Below, piece by piece: positions 1 to 18,565 of a DNA stretch of 64,000 bases (within the stretch, counting starts at the first letter, position 1; each line of letters starts with the position of its first letter). The stretch lies in assembly GCF_000153725.1 (NCBI RefSeq), contig NZ_DS022276.1, forward strand, positions 424,222 through 488,221, given 5' to 3'. A program made the position numbers and the translations under genes. This DNA comes from Salipiger bermudensis HTCC2601 (GTDB lineage Bacteria > Pseudomonadota > Alphaproteobacteria > Rhodobacterales > Rhodobacteraceae). The notes beneath the pieces are model-generated. The model saw nothing but the letters and a program-made list of their open reading frames with translations. It was not told where the DNA came from and did not search any database.

Positions 1-531
1 CACGCTGGGCAGCACGTCGAGGCCGTCGATGTTCGCCGCAGCGCGAGCGAAGTTCTCGTTGACCTCGGCACCGTCGATGACCAGAGCCCGCTTCCAGCCG
101 AGGTTCTTGACCTGGCTTGCGAGGGTCTTGGTCTTGCCGTCGGCGTCGGCGTTCTCGATGATCACGAGGCTGCCGGCTTTCGCCTTGGCGGACAGTGCGA
201 GCTTGAGGCCCAGCTGACGCACCTTCTTGGGAAGATCGTGGGCGTGGCTGCGCGGGGTCGGACCCTTGTAGATACCACCCTTGCGGAAGATCGGCGCCTT
301 GCGGGAGCCGTGGCGTGCGCCACCGGTGCCCTTCTGGCGATAGATCTTCTTGGTCGAGTAGCTCACTTCCGAGCGGGTCTTGACCTTGTGGGTGCCAGCC
401 TGCGCCTTGTTGCGCTGCCAGCGGACCACGCGGTGCAGGATGTCGGCGCGCGGCTCGAGATCGAAGATCTCGTCCGTCAGCTCGACTTCGCCCGCGGCAC
501 CGCCGTCGAGTTTGATCACGTCGAGTTTCAT
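1..531 (-). CDS. rplD: 50S ribosomal protein L4 (3' end outside window)
   Basis: L4 binds 23S rRNA and lines the polypeptide exit tunnel. The visible 177 codons start [11 protein letters not shown] and include the conserved segment around [20 protein letters not shown] with the later [15 protein letters not shown] region, typical of bacterial L4. The C-terminal part lies beyond position 1. The ATG overlaps the rplC stop codon by four bases (ATGA, 528-531), so the two genes are probably translationally coupled. The order rpsJ-rplC-rplD is the start of the S10 operon, here joined directly to the str operon. Confidence 0.97.
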   Translation of the reverse strand, partial: MKLDVIKLDGGAAGEVELTDEIFDLEPRADILHRVVRWQRNKAQAGTHKVKTRSEVSYSTKKIYRQKGTGGARHGSRKAPIFRKGGIYKGPTPRSHAHDLPKKVRQLGLKLALSAKAKAGSLVIIENADADGKTKTLASQVKNLGWKRALVIDGAEVNENFARAAANIDGLDVLPSV

Positions 532-1370
532 TCGTCGCCTTCCTTCTTCTCGGCCTCGATCTCCGCCTCGGCGGCTTTCAGGGCCTCTGCTTCGGCTGCG
601 GCCTGCTCTGCGGCTGCTGCTTCGGCTGCTGCGGCTTCCTCGGCTGCGGCCTGTGCGGCGGCTTCCTCGGCGGCTTTCGCGGCTTCCTCAGCGGCGGACT
701 TCAGGGCGGCGGGCAGAATGGCGTTCTCGGGGAACGGCTTCTTGACCGCGTCCTTGATCGTCACCCAGCCCCCCTTGGAGCCCGGAACCGCGCCCTTGAT
801 CATGATGAGGCCGCGCGATGCGTCGGTCTTCACAACCTGCAGGTTCTGCGTGGTGACACGGACGGCACCCATGTGGCCGGCCATCTTCTTGCCTTTGAAG
901 ACCTTGCCCGGATCCTGACACTGACCGGTCGAACCGTGCGAACGGTGCGAGATCGACACACCGTGCGTGGCGCGCAGGCCGCCGAAGTTGTGCCGCTTCA
1001 TGGCACCGGCGAAGCCTTTACCGATGGTCGTGCCGGACACGTCCACGAACTGGCCTTCGAAGTAATGGTCAGCGGTGATTTCCTCACCGACGCCGATCAG
1101 GTTCTCGGCATCGACGCGGAATTCCGCGATCTTCCGCTTCGGCTCCACCTTGGCGATGGCGAAATGGCCACGCATCGGCTTGGAGACGTTCTTTGCCTTG
1201 ACCGAGCCCGCGCCGAGCTGAACGGCGGTGTAGCCGTCCTTGTCGCTGGTCCGCTGGGCGACGACCTGACAACCGTCGAGTTGGAGAACGGTGACAGGAA
1301 CCTGCTTGCCGTCTTCCAGGAAAAGCCGGGTCATGCCGACTTTCTTTGCGATCACTCCAGAGCGCATCAT
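528..1370 (-). CDS. rplC: 50S ribosomal protein L3 with long Ala/Glu-rich C-terminal tail
   Basis: L3 is an early-assembly 23S rRNA-binding protein near the peptidyl transferase centre. The first ~210 residues are a normal L3 ([12 protein letters not shown] at the N-terminus, then the [16 protein letters not shown] loop that reaches toward the catalytic centre). Residues ~210-280 are an added tail made almost only of Ala, Glu and Lys, predicted to be helical. Ordinary bacterial L3 is about 205-215 residues, so the tail is extra. I recall such tails in other Rhodobacteraceae L3 proteins. The start could be either of two adjacent ATG codons. Confidence 0.96.
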   Translation of the reverse strand: MMRSGVIAKKVGMTRLFLEDGKQVPVTVLQLDGCQVVAQRTSDKDGYTAVQLGAGSVKAKNVSKPMRGHFAIAKVEPKRKIAEFRVDAENLIGVGEEITADHYFEGQFVDVSGTTIGKGFAGAMKRHNFGGLRATHGVSISHRSHGSTGQCQDPGKVFKGKKMAGHMGAVRVTTQNLQVVKTDASRGLIMIKGAVPGSKGGWVTIKDAVKKPFPENAILPAALKSAAEEAAKAAEEAAAQAAAEEAAAAEAAAAEQAAAEAEALKAAEAEIEAEKKEGDE

Positions 1371-1382
1371 GAGTTGCTCTCC

Positions 1383-1691
1383 TTACACCTTGATCTCGAC
1401 ATCCACGCCGGCGGCGAGGTCGAGCTTCATGAGCGCGTCCACCGTCTGCGGGGTCGGATCGACGATGTCGAGCAGCCGCTTGTGGGTGCGGATCTCGAAC
1501 TGGTCGCGGGATTTCTTGTTCACGTGGGGGCCACGCAGAACGGTGAATTTTTCGATCTTGTTCGGCAGCGGGATCGGCCCGCGCACCTGCGCGCCCGTCC
1601 GCTTGGCGGTGTTCACGATTTCCTGCGTCGAAGCATCGAGGACGCGGTAATCGAACGCCTTGAGCCGGATGCGAATGTTCTGGCTTTGCAT
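1383..1691 (-). CDS. rpsJ: 30S ribosomal protein S10
   Basis: S10 is a 30S head protein that also acts as NusE in antitermination complexes. The 102-residue product has the family's normal length and the expected [14 protein letters not shown] start and [18 protein letters not shown] core. It is separated from rplC by 12 bp and follows tuf1 after a 181-bp spacer holding a UUCG-loop hairpin. Confidence 0.98.
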   Translation of the reverse strand: MQSQNIRIRLKAFDYRVLDASTQEIVNTAKRTGAQVRGPIPLPNKIEKFTVLRGPHVNKKSRDQFEIRTHKRLLDIVDPTPQTVDALMKLDLAAGVDVEIKV

Positions 1692-1798
1692 GTTCGGTCT
1701 GCCTTTACATAGGCGTGAGAGTTGAGAGGAGGAGACAGGACCATCCCGCCCCCTCTTCGAACCCGTTCGGGCGCGGCCGAGGCCCCTGCCCTAAGACA

Positions 1799-1822
1799 TG
1801 ATGGGTGCCGAAGCACCCATCA
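1799..1822 (-). terminator. UUCG-loop hairpin between tuf1 and rpsJ
   Basis: Ten-base-pair perfect stem (TGATGGGTGC / GCACCCATCA) closed by a TTCG tetraloop when read on the minus strand, about 50 nt after the tuf1 stop. No run of T follows, so it is more likely a partial terminator, a processing site or a 3'-end stabiliser than a full intrinsic terminator. Confidence 0.55.
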
Positions 1823-1872
1823 GAATTCCAAGCTGGCGCGCCGGATAAGGCCGGACGCGCCTGCTGTCAAGA

Positions 1873-3049
1873 TCACTCGATGATCTTGGAGACGACGCCG
1901 GAGCCGACGGTACGGCCGCCTTCGCGGATGGCGAAGCGGAGGCCGTCTTCCATGGCGATCGGGGCGATCAGCTCAACCGCGAACTTCAGGTTGTCGCCGG
2001 GCATGACCATCTCGGTGCCCTCGGGGAGGGTCACGGTGCCGGTCACGTCGGTGGTCCGGAAGTAGAACTGCGGACGGTAGTTCGCGAAGAACGGCGTGTG
2101 ACGGCCACCTTCTTCCTTGGTCAGGATGTAGACCTCGGCTTCGAACTTGGTGTGCGGCTTGACCGAACCCGGCTTGCAGAGAACCTGGCCACGCTCGACG
2201 CCTTCACGGTCGATGCCGCGCAGCAGCGCGCCGATGTTGTCGCCGGCTTCACCGCGATCGAGCAGCTTGCGGAACATCTCGACACCGGTGCAGGTGGTCT
2301 TCTTGGTGTCGCGGATGCCGACGATTTCCAGTTCGTCGCCGACGTTCACGACGCCACGCTCGACACGGCCGGTCACAACGGTGCCGCGGCCCGAGATCGA
2401 GAACACGTCTTCGATCGGCATCAGGAACGGCTGGTCGACAGCGCGCTCGGGCTGCGGGATGTACTCGTCCACGGCAGCCATCAGTTCCTTGATCTTATTC
2501 TCGCCGATTTCCGGATCACGGCCTTCCATCGCCGCGAGAGCGGAGCCCGCGATGATCGGAATGTCGTCGCCCGGGAAGTCGTACTCGGAGAGCAGCTCGC
2601 GGACTTCCATCTCGACGAGCTCGAGGAGCTCCTCGTCGTCCACCTGGTCGACCTTGTTGAGGAACACGACCATGGGCGGGGATGCCCACCTGGCGGCCCA
2701 GCAGGATGTGCTCGCGGGTCTGCGGCATCGGGCCGTCAGCTGCGTTCACAACCAGGATCGCGCCGTCCATCTGGGCAGCACCGGTGATCATGTTCTTCAC
2801 GTAGTCGGCGTGGCCGGGGCAGTCGACGTGCGCGTAGTGACGGTTCTCGGTCTCGTACTCCACGTGCGCGGTCGAGATCGTGATGCCGCGGGCTTTCTCT
2901 TCCGGCGCGCCGTCGATCTGATCGTAGGCGCGGAAGTCACCGAAGTACTTCGTGATCGCCGCCGTCAGCGTCGTCTTGCCGTGGTCAACGTGACCGATCG
3001 TGCCGATGTTACAGTGCGGTTTGCCGCGCTCAAACTTTTCCTTTGCCAT
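1873..3049 (-). pseudogene. tuf: elongation factor Tu, copy 1, with one-base insertion
   Basis: EF-Tu is the GTPase that delivers aminoacyl-tRNA to the ribosome. The gene starts [13 protein letters not shown] and carries the G1 motif GHVDHGKTT. After about 125 codons the frame shifts at the GGG run at 2673-2675, where the intact copy at 24266-25441 has GG; this converts GIPAMVV to GIPAHGR. Downstream the second frame resumes the normal EF-Tu sequence ([20 protein letters not shown]) to a normal end. The remaining differences from copy 2 are a handful of single substitutions that look synonymous. The frame break is therefore either very recent or a sequencing or assembly error. It sits in the classical str-operon position behind fusA. 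Confidence 0.85.
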
Positions 3050-3075
3050 GCGAAAGGCTCCTTTTTCTGTCAGGT

Positions 3076-3094
3076 GGTGGGCATTTAGCCCACC
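3076..3094 (-). repeat. GGTGGGC/GCCCACC hairpin in the fusA-tuf1 spacer
   Basis: A 7-bp inverted repeat (GGTGGGC, 5-nt loop, GCCCACC) in the 87-bp gap between fusA and tuf1, just upstream of the tuf1 ribosome binding region. The extended form with flanking CCTACGG resembles a short palindromic motif I remember from many Rhodobacteraceae intergenic regions; that recollection is not tested here. Confidence 0.5.
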
Positions 3095-3136
3095 CTACGG
3101 TGGTGGGTAGGGCGGGGACCGGCCCCGCCACCCGGC

Positions 3137-5260
3137 TTATGCGTACTTGGACTGGATCTCGTCAGAGATGTTCTGCGGAACCGGATCGTAGTGGTCGAAC
3201 TGCATCGTGAACTGCGCGCGGCCCGAGGACATGGAGCGCAGGGTGTTGATGTAGCCGAACATGTTGGCCAGCGGCACGAAGGCCTGGATCGCCACGGCGT
3301 TGCCGCGCGGCTCCTGACCCGACACCTGACCACGACGGGAGGTGAGGTCACCGATGATCGAACCGGTGTACTCTTCCGGGGTCACGACCTCGACCTTCAT
3401 CATCGGCTCGAGCAGCTTCGCACCGGCCTTGCGCAGACCTTCGCGCATGGCCATCCGCGACGCGATTTCGAAGGCCAGGACCGAGGAGTCCACGTCGTGG
3501 AACTTACCGTCGATCAGTGCGACCTTGAAGTCGATCACCGGGAAGCCTGCCAGCGGACCGGAGTCCATGACCGACTTGATGCCCTTCTCGACGCCCGGGA
3601 TGTATTCCTTCGGAACCGAACCACCGACGATCTTGCTCTCGAACGAGTAGCCTTCGCCCGGCTCTGTGGGGCTGATGACCAGCTTCACCTCAGCGAACTG
3701 ACCCGAACCACCCGACTGCTTCTTGTGGGTGTAGGTGTGCTCGATCTCGTGACCGATGGTCTCGCGATAAGCCACCTGCGGGGCACCGATGTTCGCCTCG
3801 ACCTTGAACTCCCGCTTGAGGCGGTCGACGAGGATGTCGAGGTGAAGTTCGCCCATGCCCTTCATGATGGTCTGACCGGACTCGAGGTCGGTCTCGACGC
3901 GGAAGGACGGGTCCTCGGCAGCCAGACGCTGCAGGCCTGCGGACATCTTCTCCTGGTCAGCCTTGGTCTTCGGCTCGACGGCGATCTCGATGACCGGGTC
4001 GGGGAAGGTCATGGTTTCCAGGACGACCTGCTTGTTGGCATCGCACAGGGTGTCACCGGTGGTGGTTTCCTTCAGGCCCGCGATGGCGATGATGTCGCCC
4101 GAACCTGCCCAGTCGATCTCTTCCCGGCTGTTGGAGTGCATCATCATCATACGACCGATGCGCTCTTTCTTGCCCTTGGTCGAGTTGATGATGCTGCTGC
4201 CCTTCTCGAGAAGGCCCGAGTAGATACGGGTGAAGGTCAGCGAGCCCACGAACGGGTCGTTCATGATCTTGAACGCGAGGCCGGCAAACGGCTCCTCGTC
4301 GCCGGGGCGACGTTCGATGTTGCGCGTCTCGGTCTCGTCGTCCGGCGAGAAGCCCATGTAGGGCGGCACGTCGAGCGGACCCGGCAGGAAGTCGACCACG
4401 CCGTTGAGCAGGGGCTGAACACCCTTGTTCTTGAACGCGGAGCCACCCAGAACCGGCACGAAGGACAGGTTGAGCGTGCCCTTGCGGATCAGGTCGCGCA
4501 GCTGCTCGATCGACGGCTCTTCGCCTTCGAGATACGCTTCCATCGCGTCGTCGTCCTGCTCGACGGCGTTCTCGATCATGTGCGAGCGCCACTCGTCGGC
4601 CAGGTCCTTGAGGTCGTCACGGATCGGCTGGCGCACCCAAGAGGCGCCCAGGTCTTCACCCTGCCAAACCCACTCTTCCATCGTGATCAGGTCGACGATG
4701 CCCTCGAGCTTGTCCTCTGCACCGATCGGGAAGTTGACCGGAACGGGGGTCGCGCCGGTGCGGTCCTTGATCATCTTCACGCAGTTGAAGAAGTCGGCAC
4801 CGATCTTGTCCATCTTGTTGACGAACACGATACGCGGGACCTTGTAGCGGTCGGCCTGACGCCAGACGGTCTCGGTCTGCGGCTCGACGCCGGCGTTGCC
4901 GTCCAGAAGGCAGATGGCACCGTCGAGAACCGCCAGCGAACGCTCCACCTCGATGGTGAAGTCGACGTGACCGGGGGTGTCGATGATGTTGTAGCGGAAC
5001 TTGGTGTCCGACGTGCCTTCGGCGGTCGGATCTTCCTGCCACTGCCAGAACGTGGTGGTGGCGGCGGAAGTGATGGTGATCCCGCGTTCCTGCTCCTGCT
5101 CCATCCAGTCCATCGTGGCTGCGCCGTCGTGGACTTCGCCGATCTTGTGGGAACGGCCGGTGTAGTAGAGAATGCGCTCCGTCGTCGTGGTCTTGCCCGC
5201 ATCAATGTGGGCCATGATCCCGAAGTTACGGTAACGCTCCAGCGGATAATCGCGTGCCAT
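3137..5260 (-). CDS. fusA: elongation factor G
   Basis: EF-G is the GTPase that catalyses ribosomal translocation and, with RRF, ribosome recycling. The 707-residue product is the usual length. It shows the P-loop [13 protein letters not shown] near residue 18, the RGITITSAA switch region, DTPGHVDF (G3) and [10 protein letters not shown] (G4), followed by the standard domains II-V. It lies 21 bp after rpsG, in the str operon order. Confidence 0.99.
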   Translation of the reverse strand: MARDYPLERYRNFGIMAHIDAGKTTTTERILYYTGRSHKIGEVHDGAATMDWMEQEQERGITITSAATTTFWQWQEDPTAEGTSDTKFRYNIIDTPGHVDFTIEVERSLAVLDGAICLLDGNAGVEPQTETVWRQADRYKVPRIVFVNKMDKIGADFFNCVKMIKDRTGATPVPVNFPIGAEDKLEGIVDLITMEEWVWQGEDLGASWVRQPIRDDLKDLADEWRSHMIENAVEQDDDAMEAYLEGEEPSIEQLRDLIRKGTLNLSFVPVLGGSAFKNKGVQPLLNGVVDFLPGPLDVPPYMGFSPDDETETRNIERRPGDEEPFAGLAFKIMNDPFVGSLTFTRIYSGLLEKGSSIINSTKGKKERIGRMMMMHSNSREEIDWAGSGDIIAIAGLKETTTGDTLCDANKQVVLETMTFPDPVIEIAVEPKTKADQEKMSAGLQRLAAEDPSFRVETDLESGQTIMKGMGELHLDILVDRLKREFKVEANIGAPQVAYRETIGHEIEHTYTHKKQSGGSGQFAEVKLVISPTEPGEGYSFESKIVGGSVPKEYIPGVEKGIKSVMDSGPLAGFPVIDFKVALIDGKFHDVDSSVLAFEIASRMAMREGLRKAGAKLLEPMMKVEVVTPEEYTGSIIGDLTSRRGQVSGQEPRGNAVAIQAFVPLANMFGYINTLRSMSSGRAQFTMQFDHYDPVPQNISDEIQSKYA

Positions 5261-5281
5261 GATGGACTGCCTTTCCTGGAT

Positions 5282-5764
<483 letters not shown>

Positions 5765-6136
5765 TTACTTGGGACGCTTCGCGCCGTACTTCGAGCGACG
5801 CTGCTTCCGGTCCTTGACACCCTGGGTATCCAGCACACCGCGCAGGATGTGGTAACGCACACCGGGAAGGTCTTTCACACGGCCGCCACGGATGAGCACA
5901 ACCGAGTGCTCTTGCAGGTTGTGGCTTTCGCCCGGAATGTAGCTGATCACCTCGAAGCCGTTGGTCAGGCGCACCTTGGCCACTTTCCGCATAGCGGAGT
6001 TCGGCTTCTTGGGGGTGGTGGTGTAGACGCGGGTGCAGACGCCACGCTTCTGCGGGCATTCCTGCAGGTGCATCGACTTGGAACGTTTGACTTTGGGCTG
6101 CCGCGGCTTGCGGATCAGCTGCTGGATCGTGGGCAT
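5765..6136 (-). CDS. rpsL: 30S ribosomal protein S12
   Basis: S12 sits at the decoding centre and affects accuracy. I place the start at [10 protein letters not shown] (6136), giving 123 residues, the usual length; an upstream in-frame ATG would add 21 non-conserved residues. The streptomycin-relevant lysines are wild type ([12 protein letters not shown] and [13 protein letters not shown]), and the DLPG aspartate that is methylthiolated in other bacteria is present. It is the first gene of the str operon, behind the promoter at 6403-6431. Confidence 0.98.
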   Translation of the reverse strand: MPTIQQLIRKPRQPKVKRSKSMHLQECPQKRGVCTRVYTTTPKKPNSAMRKVAKVRLTNGFEVISYIPGESHNLQEHSVVLIRGGRVKDLPGVRYHILRGVLDTQGVKDRKQRRSKYGAKRPK

Positions 6137-6402
6137 TTGGGTATCTTCCCCGTGTTTCTCACATATGTGCTGCACGGGGCGTCCCGTGCGGTTCATCATT
6201 CAAGGCGCCCTGCGCGTCCGCAGGTCACCGGCGACGCATCTCCCCTGACCCGACAGTCAGAGACGACGCAAAGCACCGCATGCGCTCCCGTAAGGGAACG
6301 ACGCGGTGGGTGTCCAGAGGATCGGGGCCGAGGCCCGGATCGTGACCGCTTCAGTACTGTAGAACGCACCGGACGCACTGATGCCTCCGGCGAATTGAGG
6401 CG

Positions 6403-6431
6403 CGTATAGGGGGAGTCGCGAGCCTTGTCAA
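6403..6431 (-). promoter_or_regulatory. sigma70-type promoter of the str operon
   Basis: On the minus strand a perfect -35 TTGACA (6426-6431) is separated by exactly 17 nt from TATACG (6403-6408). It would start transcription near 6396 and leave a leader of about 260 nt before rpsL. The rest of the 6137-6505 gap shows no other gene. Confidence 0.8.
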
Positions 6432-6505
6432 CATAAGCCGAACCTTGTCAGGGCAAAGCGGCAATGCGATGCAGGTCAGGGGCTTGTTTCAGAGGAGCGT
6501 GGGCG

Positions 6506-7306
6506 ATGCAAGTGATCGGGCTGTGCCGGTTTTCCTATCCGGCCGAGGGTGGTTTCCAGGTCGAACACGACGATACCGCCACCCGCGAGGCCTATCTCTT
6601 CGCCCCGGCCCGCCTCGAGGAGCGCTTCCGCCACTTCGAGGCGATCTGCCTGCCGGGGCTGAAAGCCCAGAGCGATCCCGACTTCACCTTTCTCGTGCTG
6701 GTGGGCACCTCGCTGCCCCCAGCAGCGCGCGAGAGGCTCGAGGCGCTGCTTGAGGGGCTCCCGCAGGCGCGCATCGTGGCCCGCCCTCCGGGCCCCCACC
6801 GGGCGGTCTGCCAGGAGGTCATAAACGCCGCCCGGGACATGGCCGTGCCCTGCCTGCAGTTCCGCCATGACGACGACGACGCGGTGGCGGTGGACTTCGT
6901 GGCCACCCTGCGCGAGGCGGCGCGTGACGTTGCGTCGTTGCGCGCCAAGCATCGGCTCGTGGGCTTCGACTGGAACCGCGGCTACGTCGCCCGACCCGAT
7001 GCGGAGGGGATCTGCGCCGAAGAAACGGTCACCCCCTACTGGGGCGTGGCCGAGGCGATGGCGGTGGCCCCGGGCGTGAAACAGAGCACGATGAATTTCG
7101 GGCACAACAAGATCATGCGCTTCATGCCCACGGTAACCTTCACCGACCGGCCGATGTATGTGCGCGGCCACAATGAGCACAACGACTCGCGGCAGAAGAA
7201 GCACGTGAAGCCGGTCGCCCTGCCCCGGCTCGACGGCGACGGAGAGGCGCTGTTCCGAGAGCGCTTTGCCATCGATGCCGATCAGGTGCGCCGGATCTTT
7301 GCCTGA
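6506..7306 (+). CDS. putative rhamnosyl/glycosyltransferase family protein
   Basis: The protein resembles the family annotated as putative rhamnosyl transferase (PF11316 type), GT-A-like enzymes of unknown acceptor that are common in Rhodobacteraceae. Visible features are an N-terminal GLCRFSYPAEGGFQ, an acidic RHDDDDAVAVDF segment (residues ~120-132) in the position of a metal/sugar-nucleotide DxD motif, and a C-terminal GHNEHNDSRQKK. The start is ATG 6506, placed 8 nt after AGAGGAG. It lies on the opposite strand between rpoC and rpsL, and its 3' end overlaps the convergent EamA gene by 25 bp. The substrate cannot be read from sequence. Confidence 0.75.
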   Translation: MQVIGLCRFSYPAEGGFQVEHDDTATREAYLFAPARLEERFRHFEAICLPGLKAQSDPDFTFLVLVGTSLPPAARERLEALLEGLPQARIVARPPGPHRAVCQEVINAARDMAVPCLQFRHDDDDAVAVDFVATLREAARDVASLRAKHRLVGFDWNRGYVARPDAEGICAEETVTPYWGVAEAMAVAPGVKQSTMNFGHNKIMRFMPTVTFTDRPMYVRGHNEHNDSRQKKHVKPVALPRLDGDGEALFRERFAIDADQVRRIFA

Positions 7307-8187
7307 GCCATGGCGCGGCGCCGCAGCTGGCCCTCGCGCCAGAGGTTGAAGCTGCCGGTCGCGACGATGATCGCCGCGCCGATCAGGGTGAGCGGCACCG
7401 GCCAGTCTCCGAACACCAGCAGCCCGACCGCCAGCGCGATCAGCAGCCCGGTATATCGGAACGGTGCGACGAAGCTCATCTCGCCCACCCGCATCACGAT
7501 CACCGACAGGCTGTAGCCGGCAATGATGAAGAGGGTGGTGCCGGCCAGCAGCAGTCCCAGCCGGGGCGTGATCGGTTCCCACGCCTGCCCCAGCGACATG
7601 GTCAGCGCGAAGAGGAACACCGCCACCGAGGAGACCAGCGTGACGGTCAGCGACGGCACCGCAGGTGACATCCGGCGGGTGACCAGATCCCGCAACGTCA
7701 CGAAGGCCACCGCGACCAGTGCGAAAATCGAGTAGAGGTTGAAGCCCTCTGTGCCCGGTCGCACGATCAGCAGCATGCCTGCAAAGCCCGCCGCGATGGC
7801 GAGCCAGCGTCGCCAGCCCACCCTCTCGCCGAAGAACACCGCAGAGCCCAGCGTCAGGGTCAGCGGCAACATCTGGAGAAGCGCGGTCACGTTGGCCAGC
7901 GGCATCTGGCGCAGAGCGGTGAGGAAGAAATAGGTCGAGCACACCTCGGCCACCGCGCGGGTCAGCACCAGCGCCCAATCGCGGCGCGGCAGGTCGAAGC
8001 GCAGCGCGTTCAGGCGCCACGCCAGAAGCGCGATGAACAAGCTTGCAAAGAAGCCGCGGATCACCAGCAGCTGCGACAGCGAGATCGCCTCGCCGATCGC
8101 CTTCACGCAGGTGTCGCCCAGCGTGAAGGCCGCCATCGAGGCCATCATCAAGAGCGCGCCGCGGGTGTTGTCTGAAAGCTGTGCCAT
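7282..8187 (-). CDS. EamA-family (DMT) transporter
   Basis: Drug/metabolite transporter superfamily membrane protein of 301 residues with about ten hydrophobic segments arranged as two EamA repeats (for example ALLMMASMAAFTLGDTCVKA at the start of the first). Members export diverse metabolites; the substrate is unknown. The start MAQLSDNTRGALL (8187) was chosen because the longer reading adds an unlike, non-hydrophobic leader. It lies between the rpoC terminator and the glycosyltransferase gene, interrupting the rpoC-rpsL junction. Confidence 0.85.
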   Translation of the reverse strand: MAQLSDNTRGALLMMASMAAFTLGDTCVKAIGEAISLSQLLVIRGFFASLFIALLAWRLNALRFDLPRRDWALVLTRAVAEVCSTYFFLTALRQMPLANVTALLQMLPLTLTLGSAVFFGERVGWRRWLAIAAGFAGMLLIVRPGTEGFNLYSIFALVAVAFVTLRDLVTRRMSPAVPSLTVTLVSSVAVFLFALTMSLGQAWEPITPRLGLLLAGTTLFIIAGYSLSVIVMRVGEMSFVAPFRYTGLLIALAVGLLVFGDWPVPLTLIGAAIIVATGSFNLWREGQLRRRAMAQAKIRRT

Positions 8188-8283
8188 GCCATGATCGGTA
8201 GACCCGTCGCAGCGATCCGCCAAGAACATTCCGTTCGCCCACGTATGATTTTCCTGGGCCGCAGAATGGGGCCCGCAAATACG

Positions 8284-8313
8284 AAAAAGCCCCCGCGCGG
8301 GGCGGGGGCTTTT
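8284..8313 (-). terminator. intrinsic terminator of rpoC
   Basis: GC-rich stem (AAAAGCCCCC / GGGGGCTTTT) about 25 bp after the rpoC stop, followed on the minus strand by a run of five T. The symmetric A/T flanks make it potentially bidirectional. Confidence 0.88.
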
Positions 8314-8335
8314 CATTGTCAGCGAGAGGCGAGGT

Positions 8336-12592
<4,257 letters not shown>

Positions 12593-12628
12593 GTCAAAAC
12601 CTTTGTGTCATGGCTGCGTCGGGAGAGG

Positions 12629-12687
12629 GCCCAAGATTTTTCGAACGAAAAATCTTGGGCGGAAGAATTTTCGGAGGAAAATTCTTC
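12629..12687. repeat. two stacked inverted repeats in the rpoB-rpoC spacer
   Basis: First palindrome 12629-12660: perfect 15-bp arms (GCCCAAGATTTTTCG) around a 2-bp centre. Second palindrome 12662-12687: 11-bp arms (GAAGAATTTTC) with a 4-nt loop. Together they fill most of the 96-bp spacer and end one base from the rpoB stop. The AT-rich arms contrast with the surrounding GC-rich coding DNA, which suggests a small dispersed repeat. Confidence 0.9.
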
Positions 12688-12688
12688 G

Positions 12689-16825
<4,137 letters not shown>

Positions 16826-17084
16826 GAGGTTTGTCACCTTTTCAGCTTCTCACCGGTCGCGCGCGCTGTCGGGCACCAGCGGCACGTCCATCCGAGACGA
16901 CGGTTCTGATCCATTCCTGGCCCCTGTCCCACCAAGGGCCTCCCGATCGGTGAACTCGTCTGAGAAAAGCCCCTCCCCCGCACGCCGGCAAGGGGCCTCT
17001 CTGAGACGGGTTCGGCTGGGCCCGGGGAACCCCGGACCCAGCCTGAAGTCATAATCACATGAAGTGCGAGCGCACCATGCGTGA

Positions 17085-17465
17085 TTACTTGAGCTCGATT
17101 TCCGCGCCTGCTTCTTCGAGCTTCTTCTTGATTTCCTCGGCTTCGTCCTTGGAAACGCCTTCCTTGACAGCCTTGCCGCCGGCTTCCACCAGCTCTTTGG
17201 CTTCTTTCAGGCCGAGACCGGTGATGCCGCGGACTTCCTTGATCACGTTGATCTTCTTGTCGCCAGCCGACTTGAGGATCACGTCGAACTCGGTCTTTTC
17301 CTCTTCAGCAGCAGCTTCGCCGCCGCCGGCCGGGCCAGCCATCATGACAGCGCCGCCAGCTGCGGGCTCGATGCCGTACTCGTCCTTGAGGATGGTTTTC
17401 AGTTCTTGTGCTTCGAGCAGGGTCAGACCGACGATTTGCTCTGCAAGTGCTTTAAGATCAGCCAT
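17085..17465 (-). CDS. rplL: 50S ribosomal protein L7/L12
   Basis: L12 forms the multicopy stalk that recruits translation GTPases. The 126-residue product has the N-terminal dimerisation domain ([19 protein letters not shown]), an Ala/Gly-rich hinge (residues ~38-58) and the globular C-terminal domain ([19 protein letters not shown], then [12 protein letters not shown]). It follows rplJ by 74 bp. Confidence 0.98.
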   Translation of the reverse strand: MADLKALAEQIVGLTLLEAQELKTILKDEYGIEPAAGGAVMMAGPAGGGEAAAEEEKTEFDVILKSAGDKKINVIKEVRGITGLGLKEAKELVEAGGKAVKEGVSKDEAEEIKKKLEEAGAEIELK

Positions 17466-17539
17466 TTTGCCTTTTCCGTATCTTTAGATGTGTTCCAACG
17501 TGCGGGTCTGCAACCCCACGAGTGTCCTTTGACTGCGCG

Positions 17540-18058
17540 TTACGCCGCCTCGGCCTTTTCCTCGATGGAGGAAAGGATCGAAGCGATGTTCGAAGCAGGT
17601 GCGCCAATGGCGCCGGCGATGTTCGAAGCGGGTGCGCCGATGCAGCCGACGATGGAAGCAATAAGCTCATCGCGCGACGGCATTTTCGACACGGCCTCGA
17701 CACCGGCCCGGTCCAGAGCCGTACCACCCATCGCACCGCCAAGAATCTCAAGCTTCTTGTTGTCCTTGGCGAAGTCCTCGATCACCTTGGCTGCCGCCAC
17801 GGGATCTTCGGAATAGGTGAGAACGGTCATGCCTTCCAGGAAGGAGGAGATGCTCTCGCATTCCTTGCCCTGGAGGGCGATCTTGGCGAGCCTGTTCTTG
17901 GCGACGCGGACCTGCGTCTCAGCCGCGCTTGCGCGCGCCCGAAGATCCGTCATCTCGGCAACCGTGAGACCCTCGTAGCGGGATACCACCACGACGCCAG
18001 AGCTTTCGAAGATCTGGCCGAGTTCCTCGACCACTTTCTCTTTCTGGGCTCTATCCAC
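17540..18058 (-). CDS. rplJ: 50S ribosomal protein L10 with duplicated C-terminal motif
   Basis: L10 anchors L12 dimers to the ribosome and autoregulates its operon. The 172-residue product starts at a GTG ([13 protein letters not shown]) with GGAG 7 nt upstream. The C-terminal helix that binds L12 contains an exact repeat of GAPASNIA, from a 27-bp near-identical direct repeat with a 33-bp period (17583-17609 and 17616-17642). This adds 11 residues next to the L12-binding helix. Confidence 0.97.
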   Translation of the reverse strand: MDRAQKEKVVEELGQIFESSGVVVVSRYEGLTVAEMTDLRARASAAETQVRVAKNRLAKIALQGKECESISSFLEGMTVLTYSEDPVAAAKVIEDFAKDNKKLEILGGAMGGTALDRAGVEAVSKMPSRDELIASIVGCIGAPASNIAGAIGAPASNIASILSSIEEKAEAA

Positions 18059-18250
18059 AGTTTCACTCCAGTTGATGGAGGGGAGACCCCTCCGGCTCGT
18101 TCAAGCCAGGTTTCCCTGGCCAAGAAGGTCCGATTCGGGTCGTCGCATCGCGTCGCCGGAACACTTGTAAGATCCGGTTCGTATGTCTCTTCCCGTCTCA
18201 GGCAGGATTTATAGGATGCCTCCAACCCACCGTCTCGGACGAAATCGAGG
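18059..18250 (-). promoter_or_regulatory. candidate L10 leader (rplJ autoregulatory 5' UTR)
   Basis: The untranslated DNA before rplJ holds two hairpins close to the start codon: GAGGGG/CCCCTC (18078-18092) and GCCAGG/CCTGGC (18105-18120). Further upstream, around 18200-18235, is a purine-rich GGAGGC...GAGACGG stretch. Bacterial rplJ leaders fold into a structure bound by the L10-L12 complex. I cannot fold the sequence here, so the assignment rests mostly on position. The upstream part of the gap (18251-18565) also has a GTCACG/CGTGAC stem at 18338-18353 and nothing else I recognise. Confidence 0.4.
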
Positions 18251-18565
18251 GCGCCCACGAATCGCGCGGATGCCCTCAACACCGGCTGGATACCGGTTTT
18301 GCCCCGCCCTGCCAAGAGGCGCGGTGAAAAAGGTTCCGTCACGCTCGCGTGACACCGACACGGGCGTCCGGGCTTGACGCAGCCTCCTCCGGTCTTTAAG
18401 CGGCTAAGGCCGAAAAACGCCAGGCCGGTTCGGTTATCCCGGCCCTCGAATCCTCGCGAGAGTTAGTCGAGTTTCGAACCCGCGGCGCACACCCATTCCG
18501 GTGGGGTGCGCGAGCGCTGTTGCGAACGGTCTCCCGCCCCTGCCCTACATATGCAGAGAGCACGC

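Noticed and set aside
2650..2700. Programmed frameshift in tuf1
   Set aside because: No slippery heptamer, stimulatory stop or downstream structure is evident, and the intact copy tuf2 needs no frameshift. A simple one-base insertion explains it.
18338..18353. GTCACG/CGTGAC stem as a terminator in the rplJ upstream region
   Set aside because: The stem is only 6 bp and the T run starts six bases later, and no minus-strand gene ends just before it.
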